This document shows positions 16,500 through 24,655 of a stretch of DNA of 64,000 nucleotides, in pieces. Both the position numbers and the translations under genes were made by a program. The stretch comes from Blastococcus sp. URHD0036 (GTDB taxonomy: Bacteria; Actinomycetota; Actinomycetes; Mycobacteriales; Geodermatophilaceae), in NCBI RefSeq assembly GCF_000701365.1, contig NZ_JNIK01000011.1, positions 434,001-498,000 of the forward strand, given 5' to 3'. The notes beneath the pieces were generated by a model. It did not search any database. It had not been told where the DNA came from and saw only the letters and a program-made list of their open reading frames with translations. Each line of letters starts with the position of its first letter. Position 1 is the stretch's first letter.

Positions 16500-17393
16500 G
16501 TGGCGGAACCGCCGCACGACCGCACCACCGAACGACCGGACCGGTCCCCCACAGCGCGGCTGGAGATGTCCGGCATCCACGTCGCCTTCGGCGGCGTGAC
16601 CGCGCTCGAGGACGTGTCCCTGACCGTCGAGCCGGGCCAGGTCCACGGGCTGATCGGCCCGAACGGCGCCGGCAAGACGACGATGTTCAACGTCGCCTGC
16701 GGCCTGGTGCGGCCCTCGTCGGGCCGCATCACCTGGCGCGGCCAGGAGCTGCGCCGCCTCCGGCCGGCCCAGCTGTCCAAGCTCGGCATCGCCCGCACGC
16801 TGCAGGGCGTCGCCCTGTTCCCGGGCATGACGGTGCTGGAGAACGTCATGGTCGGCGCGCACCGGCACGCCAAGGCCGGGTTCTTCTCCGCCCTGTTCGC
16901 CGTCCCGACCGCGGACAAGGACGACGAGCGGCTGCGCCGGCGCGCGCTGGACGCGCTCGCCGAACTGGACGCCGTCGCCTACGCCGAGCGCTACCCCGGC
17001 AGCCTCCCGTACCCCGTGCAGAAGCGGGTGGCGCTCGCCCGGGCCCTGGTCGCCGAGCCGGAGCTGTTGCTGCTCGACGAGCCGGCCAGCGGTCTGTCCG
17101 AGGACGAGATGCACGAGCTCGGCGAGCTCATCCGCGTGCTGTGCAGCCGGATGAGCGTGCTGCTGGTCGAGCACCACATGGACCTGGTCATGCGGGTCTG
17201 CGACCGGATCACCGTCCTGGACTCGGGCAAGCAGATCGCCGTCGGCACGCCCGAGGAGATCCGCGCCGATCCCGCCGTCACCGAGGCCTACCTGGGCGAC
17301 GACGTCGACGTCGAGGCCGACGCCGCGGAGCTGTCCGGCGGCCGGCACACCGCTCCGGCTCCGGCCGGCACCGAGGAGGCCCCCCGTGGCTGA
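16500..17393 (+). CDS. Branched-chain amino acid-type ABC transporter ATPase, LivG-like
   Basis: Cytosolic ATPase of a HAAT-family importer, 297 residues. Walker A 'GPNGAGKTT' lies near residue 55 and Walker B 'LLLLDEPASGLSEDEM' near 185, with 'LLVEHHMDLVM' as the H-loop. The ABC signature is unusual: 'GSLPYPVQKRVALARAL' in place of LSxGQ. N- and C-terminal tails of about 20-30 residues are low-complexity. It begins with GTG and overlaps the next ATPase gene by 8 bp. Ligand class (branched-chain amino acids, urea, aromatic acids) cannot be set from this protein. Confidence 0.9.
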   Translation: MAEPPHDRTTERPDRSPTARLEMSGIHVAFGGVTALEDVSLTVEPGQVHGLIGPNGAGKTTMFNVACGLVRPSSGRITWRGQELRRLRPAQLSKLGIARTLQGVALFPGMTVLENVMVGAHRHAKAGFFSALFAVPTADKDDERLRRRALDALAELDAVAYAERYPGSLPYPVQKRVALARALVAEPELLLLDEPASGLSEDEMHELGELIRVLCSRMSVLLVEHHMDLVMRVCDRITVLDSGKQIAVGTPEEIRADPAVTEAYLGDDVDVEADAAELSGGRHTAPAPAGTEEAPRG

Positions 17394-18174
17394 GCCGCAC
17401 GGCAGCACCGCATCCGGTCAGGGAGCGCCGGCCGGCGCAGGGACCGGCGGCGGCACGGCCACGGCCAGCGCGCTGCTCGAGGTGCAGGGCCTGACCACCT
17501 CGTACGGGCCGGTGCGCGCCCTCGACGGGGTGTCGCTGCGCGCGGAGGCCGGCCGGATCACCGCCGTCCTCGGCGCCAACGGTGCGGGCAAGACGACGCT
17601 GCTGCGCACGATCAGCGGCCTGGTCCGCCCCACGTCGGGCCAGGTCCTGCTCGACGGGCAGGACATCACCCGCGCCCCGGTCGAGGCCATGGTGCACAAG
17701 GGCATGGCGCACGTCCCCGAGGGCCGTGGCGTCATCGCCGAGCTCACCGTCGACGAGAACCTGCGGGTCGGCTCCCTCTTCCGCGGCAAGGTCGGCCGGG
17801 AGGAGTTCGACCGGGTCTACGACCTGTTCCCGCGGATCGCCGAGCGGCGCGAGAACCCCGCGCACACGCTCTCCGGTGGCGAGCGGCAGATGCTCGTGAT
17901 CGGTCGCGCACTGCTCGCCCGCCCCCGGGTCCTGCTGCTCGACGAGCCCTCGCTCGGCCTGGCGCCGCGGATCGTGGCGCAGATCTTCGGCCTGGTCCGG
18001 CAGCTGGTCGACAGCGAGAACCTGTCGGTCCTGCTCGTGGAGCAGAACGCCCGCAGTGCGCTCTCGGTCGCCGACACCGGCGTCGTGCTCAACCTCGGCC
18101 GCGTCGTCGTCACCGACGACGCCCGCACCCTCGCCGCCGACGAGGACCTGCGGCACGCCTACCTCGGCTTCTGA
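17386..18174 (+). CDS. Branched-chain amino acid-type ABC transporter ATPase, LivF-like
   Basis: Second ATPase of the importer, 262 residues. Walker A 'GANGAGKTTLL', a canonical signature 'LSGGERQMLVIGRALL' and Walker B 'VLLLDEPSLGLAPRI' are intact, ending in 'AYLGF' as LivF proteins do. The first 25 residues are a Gly/Ala-rich extension. GTG 17386 lies inside the end of the livG-like gene, so translation is coupled. With a degenerate signature in its partner, this subunit probably carries the intact ATP site half. Confidence 0.92.
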   Translation: MAEPHGSTASGQGAPAGAGTGGGTATASALLEVQGLTTSYGPVRALDGVSLRAEAGRITAVLGANGAGKTTLLRTISGLVRPTSGQVLLDGQDITRAPVEAMVHKGMAHVPEGRGVIAELTVDENLRVGSLFRGKVGREEFDRVYDLFPRIAERRENPAHTLSGGERQMLVIGRALLARPRVLLLDEPSLGLAPRIVAQIFGLVRQLVDSENLSVLLVEQNARSALSVADTGVVLNLGRVVVTDDARTLAADEDLRHAYLGF

Positions 18175-18203
18175 CCCACTCGTCTTCTGGAGGCAGTCCA
18201 CTC

Positions 18204-19091
18204 GTGGAGCAATTCCTCAGCCTCACCCTCGGCGGGGTGGTGTCAGGCTCGGTCTACGCCGCCTTCGCCCTGGCGCTCGTGCTGATCTGGCGGTCCACCC
18301 GGATCGTGAACTTCGCCCAGGGCTCCATGGCCGCCGCGACCACGTTCATCGCGGTGGCGGTCATCGACGCCGGCGGGTCCTACTGGCTCGCGCTGGTCGT
18401 CGCCCTGCTGTCCGGCCTGGTCATGGGGGCGCTGATCGAGCGCGTCGTCATCCGGCCCGTCGAGGGTGGTCCCGAGCTCAACGCCGTCATCGTCACGCTG
18501 GGCCTCTTCGTCGCCATCCAGGGCATCGTCGCCCTCGTCGCCGGCGTCGACGAGCGGGCGTTCGTCCCGCCGTTCAGCAAGGTCGGCTACGAGGTGCGCG
18601 AGGGCTTCACCCTGCTCTCGCTGTCGCCCAACTCGATCTGGACCGTCGCCGCCGTCCTCGTCACCATGCTGGCGCTGACCGCGCTGTTCCGGTTCACCCG
18701 GGTCGGGCTGGCGATGCGCGCATCGGCCTTCGGCCAGGAGGTCGCCCGGCTGCTCGGCGTCCGGGTCGGCCGGATGCTCACCCTGGGGTGGGCCCTCGCT
18801 GCGGCGGTCGGTGCGCTGGCGGGCATGTTGATCGCCGGTGACGTCTCCTTCGTCGGCCCGACCTTCATGGACACGCTGATCGTCTTCGGCTTCGTCGCCG
18901 CCGTGCTGGGTGGCCTGGACTCGCCGATCGGCGCCGTCGTGGGCGGCCTGCTCCTGGGCCTGGCGCTCAACTACGTGCGGGGCTACCTCGACGACTCGCT
19001 GCTCGGCATGGCGTCGCTGGTGATCCTCGTCGTCGTCCTGCTGGTCCGCCCCGGCGGCCTCTTCTCCACCACCGCAGCGCGGAGGGCGTGA
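18204..19091 (+). CDS. Branched-chain amino acid-type ABC permease, LivH-like
   Basis: A 295-residue membrane permease with about eight hydrophobic segments. It opens 'LSLTLGGVVSGSVYAAFALAL' and has the family landmark 'RIVNFAQGSMAA', which is near-invariant in LivH. It forms the translocation channel with the LivM-like protein. GTG 18204 is preceded by TGGAGG. The stop overlaps the livM-like GTG by 4 bp. Confidence 0.93.
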   Translation: MEQFLSLTLGGVVSGSVYAAFALALVLIWRSTRIVNFAQGSMAAATTFIAVAVIDAGGSYWLALVVALLSGLVMGALIERVVIRPVEGGPELNAVIVTLGLFVAIQGIVALVAGVDERAFVPPFSKVGYEVREGFTLLSLSPNSIWTVAAVLVTMLALTALFRFTRVGLAMRASAFGQEVARLLGVRVGRMLTLGWALAAAVGALAGMLIAGDVSFVGPTFMDTLIVFGFVAAVLGGLDSPIGAVVGGLLLGLALNYVRGYLDDSLLGMASLVILVVVLLVRPGGLFSTTAARRA

Positions 19092-20272
19092 CCGTGAGCG
19101 AGACCCAGACCCCCACCGGCGAGCCGGGCGCAGCGTCCGACGACGCGCCGTCCACCGCCACCGCGGCGGCGAACGCGTCGCCGGCCCGGGCGACCGGACG
19201 CCGGTCGTTCCTCCCCCGCCTCACCCTCCTCCGCCACCTGCTGATCCTGGTGGTCGGCGCCGCCCTGGCGGTGCTGCTGCTCGAGAGCACCGAGCTCAAC
19301 ACCAACATCAAGCTGGGCAACGTCGCCTACCTCGCCGTCGCCGCCGGGGGGCTGACCCTGCTCACCGGCCTGTCCGGGCAGATCTCCCTGGGCCACGGCG
19401 CGCTCATGGCGGTCGGCGCGTACACGACGGCGCTGATGCTCGACGTCGAGCGGGGCGACGAGCCGCCGTCCCTCTTCCTGGTCTTCCTGGCCGCCATCGC
19501 CGCGACGACGGTCGTCGGTGCCCTGGTCGGGGTCGCCGCCGCCCGCCTGCACGGCCCGTACCTCGCCGGCGCGACGCTCGCGCTCGCCGTCGGCATCCCC
19601 GGGCTCGCGCTGTACTTCAGCGACACCCTGGGCGGCGAGCAGGGCATCACCGTCCGGCCGCCGGAGCGGCCGGAGTGGTTCGACAACGCCGTCGAGCAGC
19701 TGTCCGGCGCGTCGGGGCGCGGCCTCAACGACAAGTGGGTCGCCTACATCGCCGTCGCCTGCCTGCTGGTCACCTACTTCTTCCTCGCCAACCTGATGCG
19801 CAGCCGGATGGGCCGCACCTGGCGCGCGGTGCGCGACCAGGAGGTGGCCGCCGAGCTCGCCGGCATCTCCCTCGGGAGCTGGCGCGTGCTCGCCTTCGTG
19901 GTGAGCGCCGCCGCCGCGGGCCTGGCGGGAGCCGTGCTGGCGATCGTGGTCCAGCTGGCCGCTCCGGGGTCCTTCCTGCCGGTCCTGTCGCTGTCGCTGC
20001 TGACCGCGGTGGTTATCGGTGGGCTCGGCTCCCTCACCGGGGCGCTGCTGGGCTCGGCGCTGCTGGTCTTCCTCCCGCCGTGGCTCATCGACATCGGCCG
20101 CGACGTCTTCGACATGGAGGAGGCACAGGCCTCGCAGGCCTCCTTCGTCGTCTACGGCCTGCTGCTGGTCGTGACGATGCTCTTCGCCCCCGCCGGGCTC
20201 GTCGGCACCGTCCGGCTGGCCCTCCTCCGACGGCGTGCCGCTCGCGCGACCGCCGCAGCCGGCGGGAGGTGA
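19088..20272 (+). CDS. Branched-chain amino acid-type ABC permease, LivM-like
   Basis: A 394-residue permease. A polar, Ala/Thr-rich N-terminus of about 40 residues precedes roughly ten membrane segments. LivM landmarks are 'TLLTGLSGQISLGHGALMAVGAY', 'GPYLAGATLALAVGIPGLAL' and 'SRMGRTWRAVRDQEVAAELAGI' (the cytoplasmic loop that contacts the ATPases). GTG 19088 overlaps livH; GTG 19094 is an alternative. Partner of the LivH-like protein. Confidence 0.93.
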   Translation: MTVSETQTPTGEPGAASDDAPSTATAAANASPARATGRRSFLPRLTLLRHLLILVVGAALAVLLLESTELNTNIKLGNVAYLAVAAGGLTLLTGLSGQISLGHGALMAVGAYTTALMLDVERGDEPPSLFLVFLAAIAATTVVGALVGVAAARLHGPYLAGATLALAVGIPGLALYFSDTLGGEQGITVRPPERPEWFDNAVEQLSGASGRGLNDKWVAYIAVACLLVTYFFLANLMRSRMGRTWRAVRDQEVAAELAGISLGSWRVLAFVVSAAAAGLAGAVLAIVVQLAAPGSFLPVLSLSLLTAVVIGGLGSLTGALLGSALLVFLPPWLIDIGRDVFDMEEAQASQASFVVYGLLLVVTMLFAPAGLVGTVRLALLRRRAARATAAAGGR

Positions 20273-20346
20273 TCCGCCACCACGAGACCGTCATCTCCCC
20301 CGTGGCCGGCATCCCTCGTCGCCACGCGCGCTGCATCCCCCAGTCT

Positions 20347-20366
20347 CCCGGGCAGAGCTGCCCGGG
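20347..20366. other. Hairpin just upstream of the importer binding-protein gene
   Basis: CCCGGGCA-GAGC-TGCCCGGG is a perfect 8-bp stem 9 nt before the GAGGAG ribosome site of the binding-protein gene, within a 113-bp gap after livM. It may cap or stabilise the 5' end of a processed mRNA for the binding protein, which is usually needed in excess over its permease. Confidence 0.4.
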
Positions 20367-20385
20367 CTATCCACGAGGAGAACCC

Positions 20386-21759
20386 TTGACGCGAAACTCC
20401 CGACGCCTCGTGAGCGTCCTGGCCGCGGCGACGATCGCCACCACCATGGCCGCCTGTGGCGGCGACGACGACAGCGGTGGCGGTGGCGACAGCAGCGGTG
20501 GAGGTGGCGACACCGGCACCGCCGCGGACAACGAGGCCACCGGCCCGGGCATGACCGAGGACACCGTCACCATCGGGTCCCACTACCCGCTGACCGGCCG
20601 GGCCGCGCCGGGCTACAGCGAGATCCCCACCGGGGTGCAGGCGTACTTCGACTACGTCAACGCCAACGGCGGCGTCTACGACCGGCAGATCGAGTGGGTC
20701 TACCGCGACGACGGCTACAACCCCACCAACACCAGCACCGTGGTCCGCGAGCTGGTGCTGGACGAGGAGGTGTTCGCCATCATGGGCGGCCTCGGCACGG
20801 CCACGCACAACGCCGTCCTCGACTTCCTCAACACCGAGGAGGTCCCCGACCTCTTCGTCGCCTCGGGCTCCTCGCTGTGGGACGACCCGGAGAACCTCCC
20901 GTACACGTTCGGCTGGCAGACCGACTACGAGAGCGAGGGGAAGATCATCGGCCAGTACATCGCCGAGAACTACCCCGACGCGAAGGTCGGGCTGTTCCTC
21001 CAGGACGACGACTTCGGCGAGGACGGCGAGCGGGGCGTCCGGCAGTACCTGGACGACGACCAGATCGTCGAGGTGCAGACCTACACGTCCGGCAACATCG
21101 ACGTGGGGCCGCAGATGGCGGCGCTGCAGTCCTCCGGGGCCGACTTCGTGCTCGGGTTCAACACCCCGCCCTACACGGCGCTGACCCAGCTGGCCGCCCG
21201 GAACCTGAACTACACGCCGCAGTGGTGGTACTCGAACGTCGGGTCCGCCCCTGACCTGGTCGGTTCGCTGCTCGGGGCCTTCTCGCAGGGCGCGGTGAGT
21301 GGCGCGTCGGCCCTGGCGGGCATCATGACCACCGCGTACATCCCGACGGTGGACCAGGTCGACAACCCGTGGATCCAGCTGTTCCAGCGCATCTGGGACG
21401 AGTCGGGCCAGGAGGGCGTGCTCACCAACACCCGCGTCTACGGCATGGCCCAGGCCTACACGATGGTCCAGGCCCTGCAGGCGGCCGGCCGCAACCCCAC
21501 CGGTGACGACCTGGTCGCCGCGGTGGAGGAGGCCGGGAGCGACTGGCGCGGGCCGTCGTTCACGCCGTTCCGGTTCTCGACCGACCGGCACGCCGGCATC
21601 AGCGGCATGTCCGTGGTGCAGTTCAACGACCAGGGCGTCGGCGAGGAACTGACGCCGCTGCTGGTCACCGACACCGGCGACGCCGACATCGAGGAGTACG
21701 ACGGCGAGCCCATCGCTCCGCCGGAGAGCGGCATCCCCGACGAGGAAGCCGTCGGATAA
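20386..21759 (+). CDS. Branched-chain amino acid-type ABC substrate-binding lipoprotein, LivK-like
   Basis: Periplasmic-binding-protein type I (Peripla_BP_6) lipoprotein of 457 residues. I chose TTG 20386 because GAGGAG lies about 5 nt upstream and the translation then opens with an ideal signal peptide and lipobox (Cys24 in 'TTMAACGG'). Gly/Asp/Ser tether follows, then 'DTVTIGSHYPLTGRAAPGYSEI', the family's ligand-site opening. It is the last gene of the five-gene importer operon, followed by a strong hairpin. Ligand unknown. Confidence 0.9.
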   Translation: MTRNSRRLVSVLAAATIATTMAACGGDDDSGGGGDSSGGGGDTGTAADNEATGPGMTEDTVTIGSHYPLTGRAAPGYSEIPTGVQAYFDYVNANGGVYDRQIEWVYRDDGYNPTNTSTVVRELVLDEEVFAIMGGLGTATHNAVLDFLNTEEVPDLFVASGSSLWDDPENLPYTFGWQTDYESEGKIIGQYIAENYPDAKVGLFLQDDDFGEDGERGVRQYLDDDQIVEVQTYTSGNIDVGPQMAALQSSGADFVLGFNTPPYTALTQLAARNLNYTPQWWYSNVGSAPDLVGSLLGAFSQGAVSGASALAGIMTTAYIPTVDQVDNPWIQLFQRIWDESGQEGVLTNTRVYGMAQAYTMVQALQAAGRNPTGDDLVAAVEEAGSDWRGPSFTPFRFSTDRHAGISGMSVVQFNDQGVGEELTPLLVTDTGDADIEEYDGEPIAPPESGIPDEEAVG

Positions 21760-21775
21760 CCAGCACCACCCCCGG

Positions 21776-21811
21776 CGGGCCGCCGGTCTCCTCGCGGAGG
21801 CCGGCGGCCCG
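21776..21811 (+). terminator. Hairpin terminator of the ABC importer operon
   Basis: Perfect 11-bp arms CGGGCCGCCGG (21776-21786) and CCGGCGGCCCG (21801-21811) with a 14-nt loop, 17 bp after the binding-protein stop. Confidence 0.8.
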
Positions 21812-21927
21812 TCGGCGTTCCCGGGGCAAACCACTTAGAGAGCTGAGTGTCGCCGTCCGCCGCCCGGGTAGGAGGGCGGAGGCGCGTGAGCAGGGCGCGC
21901 CGGGCCGGGGCTCGAGGAGGAGCTGGG

Positions 21928-22905
21928 ATGGTGCACGCGACGCGGACGATCCGGCGGGCGGTGGTGACCGGAGGAGCCGGTTTCCTGGGCTCGCACCTGT
22001 GCGAGCACCTGCTCGACCGCGGGGTCGAGGTGGTCTGCCTCGACAACTTCCTCACCGGCTCCCCACAGAACGTCGTCCACCTGATGGAGCGCCCCGGCTT
22101 CCGGCTGGTGCGCTGCGACGTCACCGACTTCGTGCACGTGCCCGGCCCGGTCGACCTCGTCCTGCACTTCGCCTCGCCGGCCAGCCCCCTCGACTACCTG
22201 AAGATGCCGATCGAGACCCTCAAGGTCGGCAGCCTCGGCACCCTGCACACCCTGGGGCTCGCGCACGACAAGGGGGCCAGGTACGTCCTGGCGTCGACCT
22301 CCGAGGTCTACGGCGACCCGCTGCAGCACCCGCAGACCGAGGAGTACTGGGGCAACGTCAACCCGGTCGGCCCGCGCGGCGTCTACGACGAGGCGAAGCG
22401 GTTCAGCGAGGCCATGACCACCGCCTACCGGACGTCGAAGGGCACCGACACCGGCATCGTGCGGATCTTCAACACCTACGGCCCGCGGATGCGGCCGGAC
22501 GACGGCCGCGCCATCCCGGCGTTCGTCGGTCAGGCACTGTCCGGGCGGCCGGTGACCGTGGCCGGCGACGGCTCGCAGACCCGGTCCATCTGCTATGTGG
22601 ACGACACCGTCCGCGGCATCCTCGCCCTCGCCTCCTCCGGGCACGCGGGACCGGTCAACATCGGCAACCCCGACGAGCTGTCGATGCTGCAGCTGGCGCA
22701 GCGGATCGTGCAGATGACCGGCTCGGAGTCCCCCGTGGAGTTCATCGACCTGCCGGTCGACGACCCGAAGGTCCGCCGTCCCGACACCACCCGGGCCGAG
22801 CAGCTGCTCGGCTGGCGGCCCCAGGTGCCCTCCGAGGAGGGGCTGCGGCGCACCGTCGCCTGGTTCGCCGCCCAGCGGGAGGCAACACAGCTCGCCGTCG
22901 GCTGA
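21928..22905 (+). CDS. NAD-dependent epimerase/dehydratase, UDP-glucuronate decarboxylase-like
   Basis: A 325-residue extended SDR. NAD motif 'VTGGAGFLGSHLCEHLL' (about 12-28) starts the protein; 'LDNFLTGSPQNVVHL' and 'ASPASPLDYLKMPIETLKVG' are strong marks of the UDP-xylose synthase branch, which converts UDP-glucuronate to UDP-xylose. Catalytic Ser/Thr 'ASTSEVYG' and Tyr/Lys 'YDEAK' are intact. ATG 21928 follows GAGGAGGAG. It is not an HldD homologue by these motifs. It stands alone between the importer and the VWA gene but may supply a sugar nucleotide for the nearby glycosyltransferases. Confidence 0.85.
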   Translation: MVHATRTIRRAVVTGGAGFLGSHLCEHLLDRGVEVVCLDNFLTGSPQNVVHLMERPGFRLVRCDVTDFVHVPGPVDLVLHFASPASPLDYLKMPIETLKVGSLGTLHTLGLAHDKGARYVLASTSEVYGDPLQHPQTEEYWGNVNPVGPRGVYDEAKRFSEAMTTAYRTSKGTDTGIVRIFNTYGPRMRPDDGRAIPAFVGQALSGRPVTVAGDGSQTRSICYVDDTVRGILALASSGHAGPVNIGNPDELSMLQLAQRIVQMTGSESPVEFIDLPVDDPKVRRPDTTRAEQLLGWRPQVPSEEGLRRTVAWFAAQREATQLAVG

Positions 22906-23002
22906 ACGCACGGTCGTCGCACCGGCACACCCCCTCGTGCCTCTACTGTGGGGTCGGCGCACGGGGTCGCCATGAGTGTCCGGACGACGACGGAGTGTAT
23001 CG

Positions 23003-24655
23003 ATGGGCCGCCACGCCTCCCCCAGCAGCGACGACGACCAGCGCGGCTGGCGACCATCCCCGGTCGTCCTCGTCGCCGCGCTGGCCGTGGTCGTGCTCGT
23101 CGCCGGCGGGCTGGTCTGGTGGCTGACCGGCTCCGACGACGACGCGGCGGCCTGTGACCAGACGCAGTCCATCCGGGTCACCGTGGCGCCCGAGCTCGCG
23201 CCCGTCGCCCAGCAACTGCTCGCCGACGACCCGCCCGGCGGGTGCGTCACGGCCGACGTGACCGCGGAGGACCCGCTGCAGACCTCTGCCGCGATCACTG
23301 CCGGGGCCGAGTCCGGCGTCCCGGACGTGTGGGTGCCCGACTCCTCCATCTGGCCGGCCCAGGTCGAGGGCGCCACCCTCGAGTCCGCCGGGTCGATGGC
23401 CACCTCCCCCGTCGTCCTCGCCACCAGCCGCGCCTCGGCCGAGGAGCTGGGCTGGACGGACGGCACGCCCGGCTGGCTGGACGTCGTCATCGAGGCCCTG
23501 ACCGCGGGGCGCTCGGTCCCCTCCGCCGACCTCACCGGCCAGGCCCGGCAGCTCGGGGTCTCCCTCGCCGTCGAGGAGACCGGCAACGGCACTCCGATCT
23601 CCGATGACGAGCTCCGCGCGTCGCTGTCGTTGTCGGCGGCCGGCGCGACGCTGGAGGAGGTCCGCCAGGCCGCCATCGACGGCGACCCCGACGCCGGGCT
23701 GTTCGCCGCCACCGAGCAGGACGTGATCGCCACCTACCTGGCCGGGGACTCCCAGGCCGTGGCCGTCTACCCCGAGGGCGGCTCGCCCTCGATGGACTAC
23801 CCGGTCCTGCGGGCCGCCGACTCCGACGGCGACCGGGGCGCCGCCGTCGACGCCGTGGTGGCCACGCTCACCTCCGACGAGGCGGCCGCCGCGGTGCGCG
23901 CGGCCGGGTTCCGCGACGCCGACGGGAACGCCCCCGACGCCGCGGGGCCGGACACCGGCACCCAGGTCGAGGAGCCGGCGCCCCTGCCGCTGGAGCCCGA
24001 CGCCGCGATCGCGGCCATCGAGCAGGCCAACCGGATCCTCGCGCCGTCCCGGCTGCTCACGGTCATCGACACCTCGAAGTCCATGGAGGCGCCGGCCGCC
24101 GGCGGCACCCGGATCTCGCTGGCCGTCGACGCCGCGGCGACCGCGCTGGCCGGGCTGCCCGACGAGTTCTCCGTCGGGCTGTGGACGTTCGCGTACAAGG
24201 TCGACGGGGAGAACGACTACGTCGAGCGGGAGCCGCTGCGGGGGCTCGACGCGGACGTCGACGGCACCAGCCAGCGCGATGCCCTGGCCGCCGAGCTCGA
24301 AGGCCTGCCCTCGTCGCTCACCGGAGGCGGGACCGGCCTCTACGACACCGCGCTGGCGGCGGTCCGGGCCGCCCGCGAGCAGTACCAGGAGGGCGCGGTC
24401 TCCAGCGTCGTCCTGCTGACCGACGGGACCAACGACGACGACGCGGGCGGCATCTCGCTGCAGGGGCTGATCGACACACTGCGCGCGGAGGCCGACCCCG
24501 ACCGTCCGGTGCTCCTCGTGGGGGTCGCCCTCGGCCCCGAGGCCGACCTGGCGGCACTGCAGCAGATGGCCGAGGCCACCGGCGGGGGCGCCTTCTCCGC
24601 GCAGGACCCCGACGACCTGCAGTCGGTGCTCTTCGAGGCGATCCGCCAGCGCTAG
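23003..24655 (+). CDS. Membrane-anchored protein with substrate-binding-like and VWA domains
   Basis: A 550-residue surface protein. After a short cytosolic start (MGRHASPSS) comes one membrane helix (about 21-41), a region of about 270 residues folded like an ABC extracellular binding protein ('IRVTVAPELAPVAQQLL', 'VPDVWVPDSS', 'AVAVYPEGGSPSMDYPVL'), and a C-terminal von Willebrand A domain. The metal site is complete: DTSKS (Asp356, Ser358, Ser360), Thr in 'GGGTGLYDTAL' and Asp in 'LLTDGTND'. Similar actinobacterial proteins begin with MGRH. A role in adhesion or envelope assembly is plausible. Its stop overlaps that of the convergent glycosyltransferase by 4 bp. Confidence 0.82.
   Translation: MGRHASPSSDDDQRGWRPSPVVLVAALAVVVLVAGGLVWWLTGSDDDAAACDQTQSIRVTVAPELAPVAQQLLADDPPGGCVTADVTAEDPLQTSAAITAGAESGVPDVWVPDSSIWPAQVEGATLESAGSMATSPVVLATSRASAEELGWTDGTPGWLDVVIEALTAGRSVPSADLTGQARQLGVSLAVEETGNGTPISDDELRASLSLSAAGATLEEVRQAAIDGDPDAGLFAATEQDVIATYLAGDSQAVAVYPEGGSPSMDYPVLRAADSDGDRGAAVDAVVATLTSDEAAAAVRAAGFRDADGNAPDAAGPDTGTQVEEPAPLPLEPDAAIAAIEQANRILAPSRLLTVIDTSKSMEAPAAGGTRISLAVDAAATALAGLPDEFSVGLWTFAYKVDGENDYVEREPLRGLDADVDGTSQRDALAAELEGLPSSLTGGGTGLYDTALAAVRAAREQYQEGAVSSVVLLTDGTNDDDAGGISLQGLIDTLRAEADPDRPVLLVGVALGPEADLAALQQMAEATGGGAFSAQDPDDLQSVLFEAIRQR

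Noticed and set aside
21928-22905. Assignment of the epimerase-fold gene as HldD of the heptose pathway
   Set aside because: Sequence motifs fit UDP-glucuronate decarboxylase, and the gene is outside the operon on the other strand.
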